Source: Apodemus sylvaticus (taxonomy: Eukaryota; Chordata; Mammalia; Rodentia; Muridae). Taken from it: DNA of 64,000 bases. The stretch covers positions 74,853,719 through 74,917,718 of the forward strand of contig NC_067473.1 of NCBI RefSeq assembly GCF_947179515.1. The letters run 5' to 3'. Both the position numbers and the translations under genes were made by a program. This document shows, in pieces, positions 20,641 through 32,480 of this stretch (positions are counted from its first letter, which is position 1; each line of letters begins with the position of its first letter). The notes beneath the pieces were generated by a model. It saw nothing but the letters and a program-made list of their open reading frames with translations. It was not told the origin of the DNA and searched no databases.

Positions 20641-21925
20641 TACCACAGAGCAATTCCTACCTCAAGAACACTTTATGGGGACCTCAAGGACACTGCAAAG
20701 CACAGTTCATGCCAAGTTGTGTGTTTCCACATGTGCACATGCATGTGACGTGCAGTTTTTCTTGTAAAGGTTTTCACTCATTTCCATTGCCCAATAAAGT
20801 GCTAGGAATAATTTACTTAGTTTATTATTCAATTTTTCTTAGATTTACTCATTGAAATTTGCTAGCAGCAATGTGGCAGGCACTGTGCAAGGCAGTTACT
20901 AAGACCAGAGCTGCATCACAGTGGAAGTCTTTCCTGCTATTAACCTAGCATAGTGGTTCCTTATTTAGGGCTGTAGAATTTGTACCATGTATTCTTTTGC
21001 TAATTTAGAGTTCACTAAAAATTAATAATGCTAAGTATGCTGGCTGAATTAATTACAAAAAATTAAAGACACCATTCCCTATGAAGCAATAGAAAACGCC
21101 TCTGAAACATCTTTTCATAAATTACATGCATATCCAATCTTTATTGCATGGACTATTTTCTCATAATAATTATTCTATGGAGGAAAAAAATTAAGAGTTT
21201 AGCAATGGAATTGAGATTATTTTTTCTCTTGTGCCAGAAAGATTCTTTACATTTCAATCTGAACAGAAATCCTATTTTAGATAACACAAATGCATTTAGT
21301 TGACACACTCAAGGCAGATTTTGTTTTAGAAATCTGTGCATCCAGAGATCAAATCATAGTGGCAAATTTCCAGTTCTCCCTCTGTTTCTCCCTTGCCACA
21401 TAATGAGAAAAGGCCCAGACTCTTATCCTGCAAATTCAGTAACACCAATGGAGAAATGATCTCTGTTGAACTCAAGAAGGTCACAAACACTATGTGAACT
21501 GGCATGAGTTGTAGATGCTCAGTTCTAGACCAATAATTCCAGACGCTTTGCCAAGAAGACGAGCCTGCCCTTTGACCTGGGGTAGACTGAAAATGGCTCC
21601 ACTCAAATAGCATAAACTTTTATAGACCAGAGGATTCTATTGCCTTTACAGAGGTGAACAGTTTCCCGATGCACCATAACTACACATACTGTCATAGCCA
21701 CATGTGCATCTAGGAAACTGCCATGAAGCTGACAGCCTGTTTTTGACTCAGTGACAACTGTTCTTTTTTATGGGTTAGGCATCAAACAGACAAACCAAAC
21801 AGGCAAGGATCCTGTCTTCTTACAGGAGTCAGCCATATGCAAATTACCTTATACATGGCTGGATTTGAATACGAAACTCTTTCCATGGCTTTGTGTCTTG
21901 ACCTGTTGGTCGCCAGCTGATGATA
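20641..21925. other. Intergenic, no gene recognised
   Basis: AT-rich unique-looking sequence. A weak MIR-like gcaatgtggcaggcactgtgcaagg segment lies near 20870-20900. Confidence 0.45.
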
Positions 21926-21929
21926 CTCT

Positions 21930-22145
21930 TGTGGTTCTCAGGGTGAAGGTTCAACCACACCTCTCTCTTCCTTTAATTCTACTTCTGTCCACCACGAGAT
22001 GAGAGACCTCCCCCTCCTCCACACGCTCAATGTTCTTGCCCAATTGCGGGAGTCTAAGCAACCGTGGGTGGAGCCTGGGAAGCTATGAGCTTCTCCCTGA
22101 GGTTGGATTCTCAGGTTTGTTATAGTGACAAGAAAAGTAAGCAAT
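21930..22145 (+). mobile_element. MaLR/LTR-type fragment
   Basis: The right end reads CTCAGGTTTGTTATAGTGAC followed by AAGAAAAGTAAGC, resembling the conserved right end of MaLR-type LTRs in which a similar phrase ends in ...AGAAAAGTAACTAA. The body is diverged. Confidence 0.35.
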
Positions 22146-22308
22146 GCGCTCCCTGAGTCATGAGGTAGGAAGCCTGACGGAGAGATGTGAGAGTGGTATC
22201 AGAAGGTGGAGGGAGAGCCATTGTCCAGAGAGTCACAAAACCTCACAGGAAAATGTTGGGCAAAGACCAAATAAGTGAAGATGGCCACATGGATATCAAG
22301 GAGGTGAG

Positions 22309-22500
22309 TTGTTGTGGAAGGAGAGAGAGGGAGAGGGAGAGAGGGGGAAGGAAGAGGAAGAAGAAGAGGAGGGAGGAGTAAGAGGAGGAGGGAGGAAAAA
22401 GAGGAAGAAGAGGAAGGGGAGGAAGAAGCAGGAAAAGAAGAAGAAGAACAATAACGACAACAAGAATGAGAAGAACAAGAAGAGAGGAAAGGCAAAGGCA
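22309..22500. repeat. Long polypurine (GGA/GAA) tract
   Basis: Nearly 190 bases with G and A in imperfect GGA, GAA and GGGA units and very few pyrimidines until the AACAATAACGACAACAAG end. Frames through it encode Glu/Lys/Arg on one strand and Ser/Leu/Pro on the other; none is a gene. Confidence 0.93.
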
Positions 22501-23450
22501 CTGGGGGGATTTGATGCCTGGATGGTCAAGCATTAGAGGAAGTCAAGAGAGCTGAAGCTGAGCTCCCAGTGCTGAGGACAGAAGATGAGACTGAGGACAC
22601 GGTGATACACCTTTCAGGGTCTTGGGTTTGACCTGGAGTGAAATGAAAAGGCACCACAAGCATTTTAAGAGAGCAAATCTAGATCAAAATCTTACTTGTA
22701 CTTACAAGTTGTTAGGGCAAGTCAATTATCTGACTGGGCAGCAACAGGTAGATTATGAGACCCAACAAAGATAACCTTGTAAATACCCCAGCATCCGTCA
22801 CAGACACAGGCAATGAAAACTGGCTTGCTTTCTATATTGGATGGCTCTAGTCCCCCAGATGCTTTCCCTGAAGAGTAAAACAAGAACAAAACATAAAACC
22901 AATGGAGTCCTTTTAAGTTTCAGTCCTTTTAAGTCCTTTTATTTCAGTCTTTGTTAAGTTTGCATATCTGCATGACCCCATAGGTAACAGTACTTAAACA
23001 GGGCATTAAGACATGTTAGTAACCAGCTGCTTTAACAGCAGATACAGATGGGCTTGCTGTATATTACACTTTACTGGGTAACAAAGAGATTTTTAGTGTG
23101 TTCTGGTGTATTTAATATGTAATATAATAAAAAGGACTTATGTGTCATGTCAAGGGGCAAAGCATAAATGATTCTGACAGGGGAAATGGAAGATCAGATG
23201 CTATAACCTCAGCCGACAGCAGAACCAGCATGATTAATGTTCTCAACTAAAATAGCCAGCTTTCAGCTTTCAAACGCACCCTTCCAGCCCTTCGAGGGAG
23301 CTGGGAACATGAACCGTTTCATAATGAGAAATGACCAGCTTGGTTCCTGAGAGTCTTAAGAAGCAAGAGACAACTCTTAAATTTTCAGAAAGAATTTAGA
23401 GGAAAGTTACTTGACCAAGGTCAAGGATATGGGAATCTCTAGAAGACCTT
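22501..23450. other. Intergenic, no gene recognised
   Basis: A short direct repeat of the TCAGTCCTTTTAAGTCCTTT type lies near 22905-22950. Otherwise nothing was recognised. Confidence 0.45.
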
Positions 23451-23453
23451 CAG

Positions 23454-23455
23454 CA

Positions 23456-23501
<46 letters not shown>
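23454..23501. repeat. (CA)n microsatellite
   Basis: About 23 uninterrupted CA units. Confidence 0.97.
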
Positions 23502-23503
<2 letters not shown>

Positions 23504-23651
23504 TTTTCTTAAAATGATATTTGGGGATTACATTGGTTTAAACAGAAATAGGGTCCAGGCTAGATGATATTTGTTTTCCTTCTAAGTTTATAAGAAAACA
23601 AGTTATTTTTGTGGGCCCTAGATACTGTGTACATTGTACCTAAAGACTGTC

Positions 23652-23862
23652 AGCTATGGACATTATTTTTTTAAACTATTTATTTTTATGTATATGAGTA
23701 CACTATAGCTGTCTTCAGACACACCAGGAGAGGGCATCGGATCCCATTACAGATGGTTGTGAGCCACCATGTGGTTGCTGGGAATTGAACTCAGGTCCTC
23801 TGTAAGATCAGTCAGTGCTCTTAACCGCTAAGCCATCTCTCCAGCCCAGCTATGGACATTAT
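23652..23862 (-). mobile_element. SINE B2 with 15-bp target-site duplication
   Basis: The target duplication AGCTATGGACATTAT is at 23652-23666 and 23848-23862. The element between is a near-complete B2 in minus orientation: a T-rich tail, CACTATAGCTGTCTTCAGAC, CATCGGATCCCATTACAGAT, GGTTGTGAGCCACCATGTGG, gaactcaggtcctc and GTGCTCTTAACCGCTAAGCC with ATCTCTCCAGCC. The tRNA-derived internal promoter (A and B boxes) is well preserved, so it is a fairly young copy that could be transcribed by RNA polymerase III. Confidence 0.93.
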
Positions 23863-26469
23863 ATAATGACAATATATCATGTCACACTGAAAAGACCTGT
23901 ACTTATTGTGCATTCTGTTCCTTAAACCTTAAACTCTCTGTACCTCAGTGAGTCATCATTGGCCAAGAACATCTTCTAACCTGGATGGAGGCTACAGTTC
24001 TTACTGTGGCATAGCAAGCGGTCCTGAAGCTGCTTTCTTCACTCATGCACAAACATTAGTGGTACAGAAGGGAGTGCGGTGAAGAAGGACGGCGGAGAGT
24101 CCTGAGGCTAAGAGAGGCTGGAGAATGACCACCTGGGAACCCAGCCTTTGTGCCTTTTGACAGGTAGAGCAAAGAGTGTGACGGATTGGATCCTGGAAGA
24201 ATCCAATCCCTAACCATCAAGTCAGACACCTGCCTTCTTGTGCAGTGACTCTGGCATGAGAGCCTCGCTCTGCACATGACAGCAGGGGGAGCAGGCAGGT
24301 ATCCCAGAAGGCTTTGCTTCTACTGGCATGAGTCGTACTTGACCGCTGAGAAGGAGATGATGGAAGAGTGTGTGATGACAGTCACTCACCTCAGCCACAA
24401 GGCTTAGTGGGGTCTCTGGCTCCATCAAAAACACTTCAGGAAAGAGCAGTCATCTGAACAATGGGAAATCTGTGTCAATCCTAATTTAGAAAGTAAGACT
24501 AGATTTGTATGCCAACACATAATCTGTGCTCTAGTTTGGGCTTGATCACCATCCTAGGATCAAATAATTGATGAAGTCAAAGAAAGCAGGAAGGGTTATG
24601 CTGAAGCCTTTCTAGACTATTCTGTGGCCTGTGTGCTCATATGTGTGTTCATGAGCACATTTGATAGCTGGGTTTTACTTAGAGAGGTTGGTTTTGTTTG
24701 TTGTTGTTGTTTTCTGATAAAAAGATATGGGAAAAGTAGGAAAAGACAGTCTTCTTAAATTAAGTAGAACACCAGGAATATTAGCATACTGCAATTCTGA
24801 TGGATTCACCAGAAGCAGACATATAAAAGAAGAGTTTCTATAAAGAGGTAAATAGAAAATATTCTTTTAAGCACTTCTGACAGTGTGATCTGGGAGAGAA
24901 AGGAGAAGACCATGTGTCAAATCTAACTAAAAAAAGTGATTAGCAAATCAATTTACTTCACAGAGTAATTTATGGAGCTATTGTTGGGCGGCCTTTGTAT
25001 TTGAATAAGAGCTTGTCTCTCTCTTCACCCTGCCTCTCTCTCCCAGGAGCCTATAGTGAAGGCACAAACTTTTACATGGGTGATTATTGTGGGTTGCCAT
25101 GGAAATAAGGAAGAGCACCTAATTCAGCATTAGGACTTCACAGTGATCAGAGGCGCCAGCATGAAGAGCCAGTCCTGGTTAAATAAGAGGCTTGCTAATT
25201 AATGGAGCACCAGGGGATAGATTAAAGAGAAAACCACACAGCAGATAAACCCAGGGTTTCAGGGCTCTCAGAAGAAATGATGACTCTCCCAACAGGGCTG
25301 TGCAAGTGGAAGCTTTCTCTCCTGTGCTCTGCCTCTGTTCAGTTCTGGGAGGCTGGTTTGCCTGAACTCTCTGGAGGCAACCATAAATAGAGTCTGAGGC
25401 AACTTCCCAGCCAACCAAATTCAAGATGGAAAAACAACACAACCAACTCCCGAGAAGGCATTCGTGGTGACCACAGGGCCTTTGCACACTGTCTTGGTGT
25501 CTCTGTCTTTTGGGGTTCAGGTTCTCAGAAGGAGCTGCTTTCTGGAAGCACCTTCTCCTCCCCACAGTTCTCTTTCTCTCTCTGCAGTGTTCCAGTTCTG
25601 CCCTCCAGAGACACAAACACTATGGCCTCCCCAAGCCTCTTCTCCCCTTCCTTGTTTCTGAACTACCCTCTAGGAGTCTCTTGGATAGTTAACAGAGATG
25701 GGAGAGCATGAGGTGCAGGGGCTGGTGTTGGAATGAAATGCGAAATAACCACCACCGAGTGCTGGCCAGTGCCCAGATATCAGCTGCTTGAAGGAGAGCA
25801 GAAAAATCATTTCCTCCCTGGTAGCCCATTTGAAAACACTTCACAACAAATGAAAGATTGATTGGGTCATTTTAAACATATCAGATTTCATTCCCCAAAT
25901 GTTTTCTGAGTGTCATTCACGAATGGGTGCTGAGATGCTAACTCAGGACAAACCACATAGATTCCTTGGGCCAATTAACTTCCCTCCCCTCAAAGAAATG
26001 AGCCTGTGACACCTGGTGAGATGTAGCCTGATAGTTTCCCAGCCTTCTCACCTATGTCGAGAGCTGAAGGCATCTTAAGATATTTGACATTCATAGGATT
26101 GGGACTCGGAGCTGAACACATAGAACTGATTTGATTGGAGGAGATGCGCGGCATGACTCTGCTGGATATAGTTCTGTTCATTTATGAATTTGTGTGGGGC
26201 AGAGTGACAACTAGCATACTGTCCTGCTACAGCGGGTGGGCAGGTGGTCTCTCTGCCGAGTCTTTAGCAAGGTCTCATTATTTACCAACAACAAGCCTGA
26301 GTATATTTGAGCCACTAAACTAACAGTGGCTGAGAAAATGAGACAACTGTAATCTTTTGGCTCTAGCCTGGGGCTCCACTGTGGCCTACCCAGTGCTTTT
26401 GAGGCATGACCATAACAGTAGAAAATCATCTATTAAGTTTCTTGGGATAATTATCCCATGATAAGCCCA
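23863..26469. other. Intergenic, no supported gene
   Basis: Moderately GC-rich unique sequence. A minus-strand 145-codon frame at 25179-25616 is the longest here. It has no recognisable domain and no flanking support, so it is not called. Confidence 0.5.
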
Positions 26470-26820
26470 TGTTTATATTCTGTTGCTGTGATATAACACT
26501 TTAACCAAAAGTAACTTAGAGGAGAGAGCTTATTTCAGGTCAACACAATCATTGAGGGAAGGCAGAAGTTAAAGTAGAAACCATGAAAGAACACTGTGTG
26601 CCAGCTCATTCATAGGTTCCTGCATGTCTACTTTTCTTATTGTCCTCCTGAACAACCTGGTGAGGGACTAGTACCATCCAACGGTAGGCCAGGTCTTCGT
26701 ACATAACTAACAATCAAGACAATCTTTCACAGACATGCCTGCTGAAGACAATTACTCCGTTGAGACTCCCTTTTCAGATGACAATAGCTGTATCAAATTG
26801 ACTAGACGCCCCACACAGGG
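26470..26820. mobile_element. Rodent interspersed repeat, family R2
   Basis: TATTCTGTTGCTGTGATATA with ACACTTTAACCAAAAG starts a copy of the family seen more clearly at 40285. Its middle is diverged and its end reads ...TATCAAATTGACTAGA, matching the ...AAGTTGGCACACAAAACCAG end of the other copy only loosely. Confidence 0.5.
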
Positions 26821-27074
26821 GACAGGTAAAGCAATGGTGACTAACAAACAATGGAAATGGACATTTAGAAGTAAATAGTGTAGCCTTTTGGATCCAAATC
26901 AATGTTCACTTATTAATGGCAGGGGGTGGAAGTCAGGTCCCAAAAGTGTAGAAACGAATGGGTGTTCAAACCATTAATTGAATATATATATATGCAAAAC
27001 CCCAAAGCTTCACAGTAGTATATATGCTCTCTCTCATACCCTCTGTTCTGGGCTCTAGCTTGCCTCGGCATTTC

Positions 27075-27410
27075 CCTAAATACACTCAGCTCAGGGCCTT
27101 TGCACTTGCTGGTGCCTGTGCTTCAGATGCTGTTTCTGGAAACCGTTTGCCTATCAGAACTCCACTCACACGCCACCATATTGGCGAAGTCTTCCTGAGT
27201 GGTCTTGCAGAACTTCCTGCCCTTGCATGTTCCCTTTGCTTTATCCAGAATGAGCCAGTATCTCAAACTGCCTAACTCCCAGTTCCCTCCTCCTCTTTAA
27301 GTTCAGTTCCCAGACACTTGGTGCTTGCTATTTCCTGCTATTTTATCAACACCCAGGATTCTATTTGGTCTGTAACAGGTACTTAATAAACATACATTGT
27401 TGAAGTTGAC
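27075..27410 (+). mobile_element. L2 LINE 3' fragment
   Basis: CAGGGCCTTTGCACTTGCTG, a cttcctgagtggtcttgcag-type segment, then CAGGTACTTAATAAACATAC with ATTGTTGAA follow the end of the L2 consensus in sense orientation. This is an ancient, fixed repeat. Confidence 0.65.
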
Positions 27411-28430
27411 GAGGACCAGTTTGCACACCAATTTGGAAAGTGCATTCAACTGTGTTCCAAATGAACAGAAGCATAAAGCAGAAGGAGTTAAACACCCCAG
27501 GAAGGAGCATGGTAAACACTCTTGCTGTCTAGGACAGAAAGAGATGATTCCAGCAGAAGGGATGAAGCCTGCAGCATGGAGAAGAGACTGGACCATCCTT
27601 TAGACATGGGTTGGGTTTGGCCTTTTGGGGACAGCAGAAAAAAATTAAGTAAAGAAGATGATGCAAGAAAGTATGAAGAGATCTAAAACCAGAAACTGGC
27701 AGTGAGAGAGGTGGGGAAAGCAGTGGAAAAGAGCCTGGGGTCTGAACTCGCATCTCCTAGCTTCTCTAGGAAGCAGCGAGTTCTCATTCTTTAGATCCTG
27801 AAATTCGGCAGTAGGGCTGGAGTGAAAGCAGGTGTCAACACAGAGCCAGTCAGATGTGACCAGGGTGACCAGCCTATCCGGCCACACACCTACTCAGTTC
27901 CTGAAAACCCACAGGCAATGCTATTCAACCTGAACACTGCTGGTCTATCAATAGGAGCCATTAGAGGTGTTTGGACTGGGCAGAGGCCGGATTAGAGCTA
28001 TGTTTCAAAAAGATTAATCTGGCAACTGAAAGAAAAATGGGAGAGAGAAGAGACCAGAAGCAGGAAAAGCAATTATGAGACTCTTGCCACAATCTTCACG
28101 AGAGGTAATGAAAGCCATAACTTAGGCAGGCCTGCCTGTGAATCATGAACCCTGGATACTAGGACCCTGGAAACAAGGAAAAGGGAATCTGAGGGGGGGG
28201 GGAATGGGAATGGGAATAGAGTTGAGGAAATACTGTGTTCCAGTTGTGAGCAGATCGTCCAGCAGTAAGGAGACCACATGAGTGTTTTTCTCAGCTAGTC
28301 AGTTCACTGCAGAATCCTGCCAGTGTTTTAAGGCTTGAAAAATCAAGAAGTTGCAAGGGCTAGGGACAATGTTAGCATTCAAGTGACTCAGCTCTCTGCT
28401 TGACAATGAAGATGAGAAAGAGAGCTGGAG
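27411..28430. other. Intergenic, no gene recognised
   Basis: No coding frame with family resemblance. Confidence 0.45.
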
Positions 28431-28444
28431 ATGAGGGAGGAGAG

Positions 28445-28522
<78 letters not shown>
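28431..28522. repeat. (GA)n microsatellite
   Basis: About 90 bases of almost perfect GA units, slightly interrupted at the left end. Confidence 0.97.
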
Positions 28523-28527
<5 letters not shown>

Positions 28528-28559
28528 CATTGGACATGCACAGGCCGTGTGTGGTCTGT

Positions 28560-28745
28560 GGTGATTGTTCTCCACCTTACTGGGAGGTGAGGCAGGGTCT
28601 CTCACTGAACCTAGAGCTTGCTGCTTTAGTCAGCCTGGCTCACCAGCTTCTCTCAGGGAGTTCCCTGTCTCCACACTCACTGGGATGACAAGGAAGTGAA
28701 GCCTGGTCCTCACAGTTGCACAGCAACACTGCCTCCAAGGTTTGG
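28560..28745 (-). mobile_element. SINE B4
   Basis: Minus-oriented: CAGGGTCTCTCACTGAACCT, a tagtcagcctggctcaccagc segment and later tcctcacagttgcacagcaacactgcc fit the composite B4 layout (B1-related part followed by an ID-related part). Confidence 0.55.
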
Positions 28746-29030
28746 GTTTGGGGGTTGGATATATACAGTGCCACTAATATGAGGAGCCTTTGCAGTGTAT
28801 GAGGCCACCGAGTTCTTCTTTTTCTCTCTCCTAACCCCACCCCTACTCCCAAAACCATCAGCACACTCTCTGAGCCACATGTTCTACCACGTTTCATCTC
28901 CCTTTCTGTCGATGCTACGTTTGTTCTTCCTGGGATTGATACATGCAGACCTAACTTTTCGACGTCATCTTAATAGTGAAAATCCCAACATTTTTAAGTC
29001 TTGACATGGCTTCATCTCTGTGTTCCAAAC
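28746..29030. other. Intergenic sequence
   Basis: Nothing recognised. Confidence 0.4.
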
Positions 29031-30740
29031 TGCTTCACAGACTCATGAAATAGTTTTTAGGCATCTCAAACTTAAATGGCCTAAACAGAATTGATCCCCA
29101 CCCAGATCTATTCTGTGCAGCACATTTGTATTCCATTGTTGTCAAGGAGAATACCATTTGCTAGTCTGGAATCCAGAAGCTATACCTGATTCCAATCCAT
29201 CTATAAGCTTTGCCCATCACCTGTATATAATCCATCCTCTGTCCTCCACTGCCACAATGACCTTCTATAGCCAAAATTACCTCATCTAGACCACACTTAC
29301 TGGGTCTCTCTATCTGTTCTCTGTATCACTTCCTTCATTTCTCACACACCCAGACTTCTCATTGTGTTTGTCATCCCCTTAATTTATCTTTTAGCAGCAT
29401 TAACAATGTTAACCATTTTCTCCTCTCCCTACCCTGGGTTTGAAAATCTTGGCTTTCTGATTTCTCTGAGTTTTATACTTTTTGCTTCCCAGATTCATCG
29501 TTTTACTGGCCATTAAATACTCAAGGCATGATCCTAGGTGTTTCCTTCTCTTCTTCTGTTCCCCAAGATTTCATTGGTGCCCACAGCATTTGTGATGTTG
29601 ATGGCCATGCTGGTGATTAACATTTACATCCCCAGCCTGGAAATCTCCTCTGAGCCTAGATCTACATATGCAGCTGCCTTCTAGACATTTCTTGGATATC
29701 TCATAAGTATTTTAAATGCATCATGTTCAAAGTCTAAGCTAAAATTAAACTCCTTCTCTACTCTTGGGCATCTTCTAAAGGCTCTTTGCCCAATGCATAG
29801 CCCATACTGCATGGCCAGAGGGCATGGCCCACAGTGATTACCTACAGTGCTGCCAGCCTGAATAAGCCAGAACTCTTGTCACTCTAGCACCTCCCTCTTA
29901 TTTGCCTTCATCTTCTTGCCCTATATCCAATTCAATTGCAAATGGAGAAACCATTTTCTGGCCTAGGTGACTGACTGGCTTAAGATGTCTGTGTCTTTGT
30001 CTTCTCTGCTGAGATTTGGTCTTAGAACCTACATCCCAGGGATGCCCTGAGCACTAATAGGTAACAAACAGATCAATTTTGAATTTTTTAATCCATTCAT
30101 TTCCTTCCAGATTCATTCTAGCTACACTAGTTCAAGACACCATCCCCTTGGGTTGATAGGACTCTCTTGAGTTCCTACACTATTGAAACTCCTAAGCCAC
30201 CCACATTGTGTGTCCCTTCTTTCCCACCGTGCCACAAAATATCCTTTTTACATCCAAGGCACAATGACTTCTGCAAAATGCAATCTGATCACTTCTGACT
30301 TCCTACCGTTCCCTTGTCTTCTTATTAATCAATGACTTCCCACTAGGTTTAAGACAAGCATGAAGCGAAGCTCCTTTTGTGATCCATGTGGTGCATGTCT
30401 TCTTAGGTTCCTTGCTATTTGCTCCCAACTCTGTGTCCTAGGTTCTTGTCTGACCTCTTCCCCTGCCATCAGGGTAGCACACAAGTCATTCACTGAGCCG
30501 GCAAAGCCCTTCTGCTAATAAAAGCTCCAATGTATCCTATACACCTCTGTGCGAGAGCTGTGCTCTCAGGAGAGCCTCCTCAAGCATCCCTGATTAAACC
30601 CTTATTGCTTGGGCCCCTCTATGTCCATCACATTTGCCATGGCTGCCTCAGTTTGATTCCCAATAAAGTGTGCTTCCCCTACTGGACATGGTGTTCCACG
30701 AGGACAAGGGTTTGCAGGATATTTTAATCACACTGGGAAC
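29031..30740 (+). mobile_element. L2 LINE-derived region (several fragments)
   Basis: Pyrimidine-rich, with L2 sense phrases: atccagaagctatacctgattcc near 29170, AGTTCAAGACACCATCCCCT near 30130, CAATCTGATCACTTCTGACT near 30282, CAATGACTTCCCACTAGGTT near 30331, and a cctctgtgcg...tctcaggaga tail. These match the order of the L2 ORF2-to-3' region, broken by diverged gaps. It may be two L2 insertions. Gene-like frames are absent. Confidence 0.5.
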
Positions 30741-30769
30741 CCCAAACGTGTGTTGTCTACTAGAAAAAC

Positions 30770-31400
30770 CTGATTCTAGTTATGGTGTGGTTCAGCCTTA
30801 GCACATACCTTTAATCCCTCTTGATAAAAATAGACATGCCCTTAGCACACACCTTTAATCCCAGACAATTATGGCAAAGTTAGTTTGTAAAAGGGAACAC
30901 CCATGTTTGAAAGTGATGTCTAATTGAGTGGCTGACAATGTGGTGGATCAGAGATAGATTTGGTGGAATAGGATATGCTCAATTCTCAAGAGAACAGAGA
31001 GAAAAGGGAAGCTACTTGAGGGGCAGGGCAGAGAGGGAAGAGGCAGTTTCACCAGTGTACAGGGACAAGTTGAAGAGAGAACAATCTGGACAGAAAACAG
31101 AACAAGCCAGAGAATGAGAAGGAGTCAGAAGATTAGAACAGATTGCCAGAGTTAGTATGAAGCCAACCAGAGAATTCAATTAGAGGTCAGTAGAGAAGCC
31201 AGACTGAGTCCAGAAAACTATGAAAGGCTGAGCTTATTTAGCACAGTAAGTCTCAGAGGCTGAAAAACAATCTAGGCCTAGATTAGATTGTACGGAGGGT
31301 AGAAGCTTCCAGGACTAGACCTAGGTTAGTGGACGTAGACAATAAGCCTCCAAGACAATCATATCAGGTGAATAAAAGAGACTTTTATTTTACACACGGT
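30770..31400 (+). mobile_element. Mosaic LTR-like repeat containing two B1-like phrases
   Basis: Two copies of a CTTAGCACA(T/C)ACCTTTAATCCC phrase occur about 55 bp apart (30798 and 30841). A purine-rich body and an AATAAAAGAGACTTTTATTT end with a polyadenylation-signal look follow. The overall layout suggests an LTR that has taken in SINE-like sequence. The family is not named. Confidence 0.4.
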
Positions 31401-31479
31401 TCAACTTCTACTGACCTCTTTCTCCCTGCTAGTGCCATATTGCCAGGAGGGAACATGCATGCATTACAAAACTTTAGGT

Positions 31480-31526
31480 TGGAGAGAGAGAGAGAGAGGG
31501 AGGAAGAGAGAGAGAAAGAGAAAGAG

Positions 31527-31581
<55 letters not shown>
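31480..31581. repeat. (GA)n microsatellite
   Basis: About 100 bases of GA with GGGA and AAAGA interruptions on the left. Confidence 0.95.
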
Positions 31582-31582
<1 letters not shown>

Positions 31583-31584
31583 CT

Positions 31585-31728
31585 GATTGACTGCATATGT
31601 GCTTGTGTATGTAAGTTAGAGGAAGGTTTATATGTTTGTTGGAGTTGGTTTTCTTTCTTCATCACATCAGGTCATGAGGTGTGGCAGAAAGTGCCTTTAC
31701 CCACGGAGGTATCTGGCCAGTCTCCACG
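31585..31728 (-). mobile_element. SINE of B3/B4 type, diverged
   Basis: GTAAGTTAGAGGAAGG, GTTGGAGTTGGTTTTCTTTC, CATCAGGTCATGAGGTGTGG and AAGTGCCTTTACCCACGGAG follow the antisense consensus ending in the tRNA-derived head. The adjacent GA tract would lie at the 3' tail of the SINE, a common birthplace of simple repeats. Confidence 0.6.
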
Positions 31729-32180
31729 GTAGCTCAGGATCTGGGAATATTGCTACGCATGTGCAGCCTACTCCCGCTGCCTTCCAGCGCCAATGCACTT
31801 GCCAGTAAGCCCAGTCTGGAGGAGTTGCTGGACAGGCAGCCATGTTGGAGCCTGCAGTTCTAGCAGTCCTAGCAGGGCTTCCTGCATGAGTAAGTCTCTA
31901 AAGTCAGGGGCAGGAGAGGTGGCTTCTAGACAGAACTTGACTGTGTTTTGTGTGCCCAGGCTCAATGGCATGCTCCTGGCCTGCCCTGCTCCTGCTTTGT
32001 CAAGAAGGAGCTGACTCTGACAGGCCATAGAATGCTCTCTATTCCTTACTTACCTTTGTAGTTTCTTATGCTACATATGTATTCTTCAAATGAGATTGAT
32101 TTTTCAACTTCAAAGAGTTATCAAACTATTTTTGTAGCTTGCCTTATTGACTTATGTATTTTGAAACCCATAATAATTTG
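31729..32180. other. Intergenic sequence
   Basis: No gene recognised. Confidence 0.4.
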
Positions 32181-32480
32181 CTAGGGCAATGGTCATAGCC
32201 AGCACCATAGAGTTGGAGGCTTGAGCAAGGGAAGATTTGCTTGCCCACACTTTGGAAACTGCAAGTACAGGTCAAGAGGTGAGCAGGCTTTCTCCCAAGC
32301 CCTTTTCCTGAGGCTACTTTCTTCTTGTGTATTTATGTGCTGACTCTTGGCCTTCATGCTCATATCTTACTTGCCTCCTAAAAGGCCATCAGTTATACTG
32401 GAACAAGACCCATTCAGATGACCCTCACTTACTTTCAAGGCCCCATTTCTAAATATACTTACATTTGACTTACTGAAGGT
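32181..32480. mobile_element. Ancient eutherian interspersed repeat fragment
   Basis: AGGCCATCAGTTATACTGGA with ACAAGACCCATTC and ATGACCCTCACTTACTTTCA, then CCCATTTCTAAATATACTTA with CATTTGAC, resemble a repeat common in other mammals. The family is not named. Confidence 0.4.

Noticed and set aside
22199..22536. Glu/Lys-rich and Ser/Leu-rich frames across the polypurine tract
   Set aside because: Low-complexity translation of GGA/GAA repeats; no start context or flanking conservation.
23454..23501. CA-repeat block considered as a CRISPR-like or regulatory array
   Set aside because: Plain dinucleotide microsatellite without spacers.
23667..23847. tRNA gene candidate from A-box/B-box-like sequence
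   Set aside because: The boxes belong to the tRNA-derived head of a B2 SINE with tail and target-site duplication; no cloverleaf anticodon arm of a functional tRNA.
25179..25616. 145-codon minus-strand frame as a possible gene
   Set aside because: No recognisable domain, no splice or tail evidence, and length within what occurs by chance in 64 kb of moderately GC-rich DNA.
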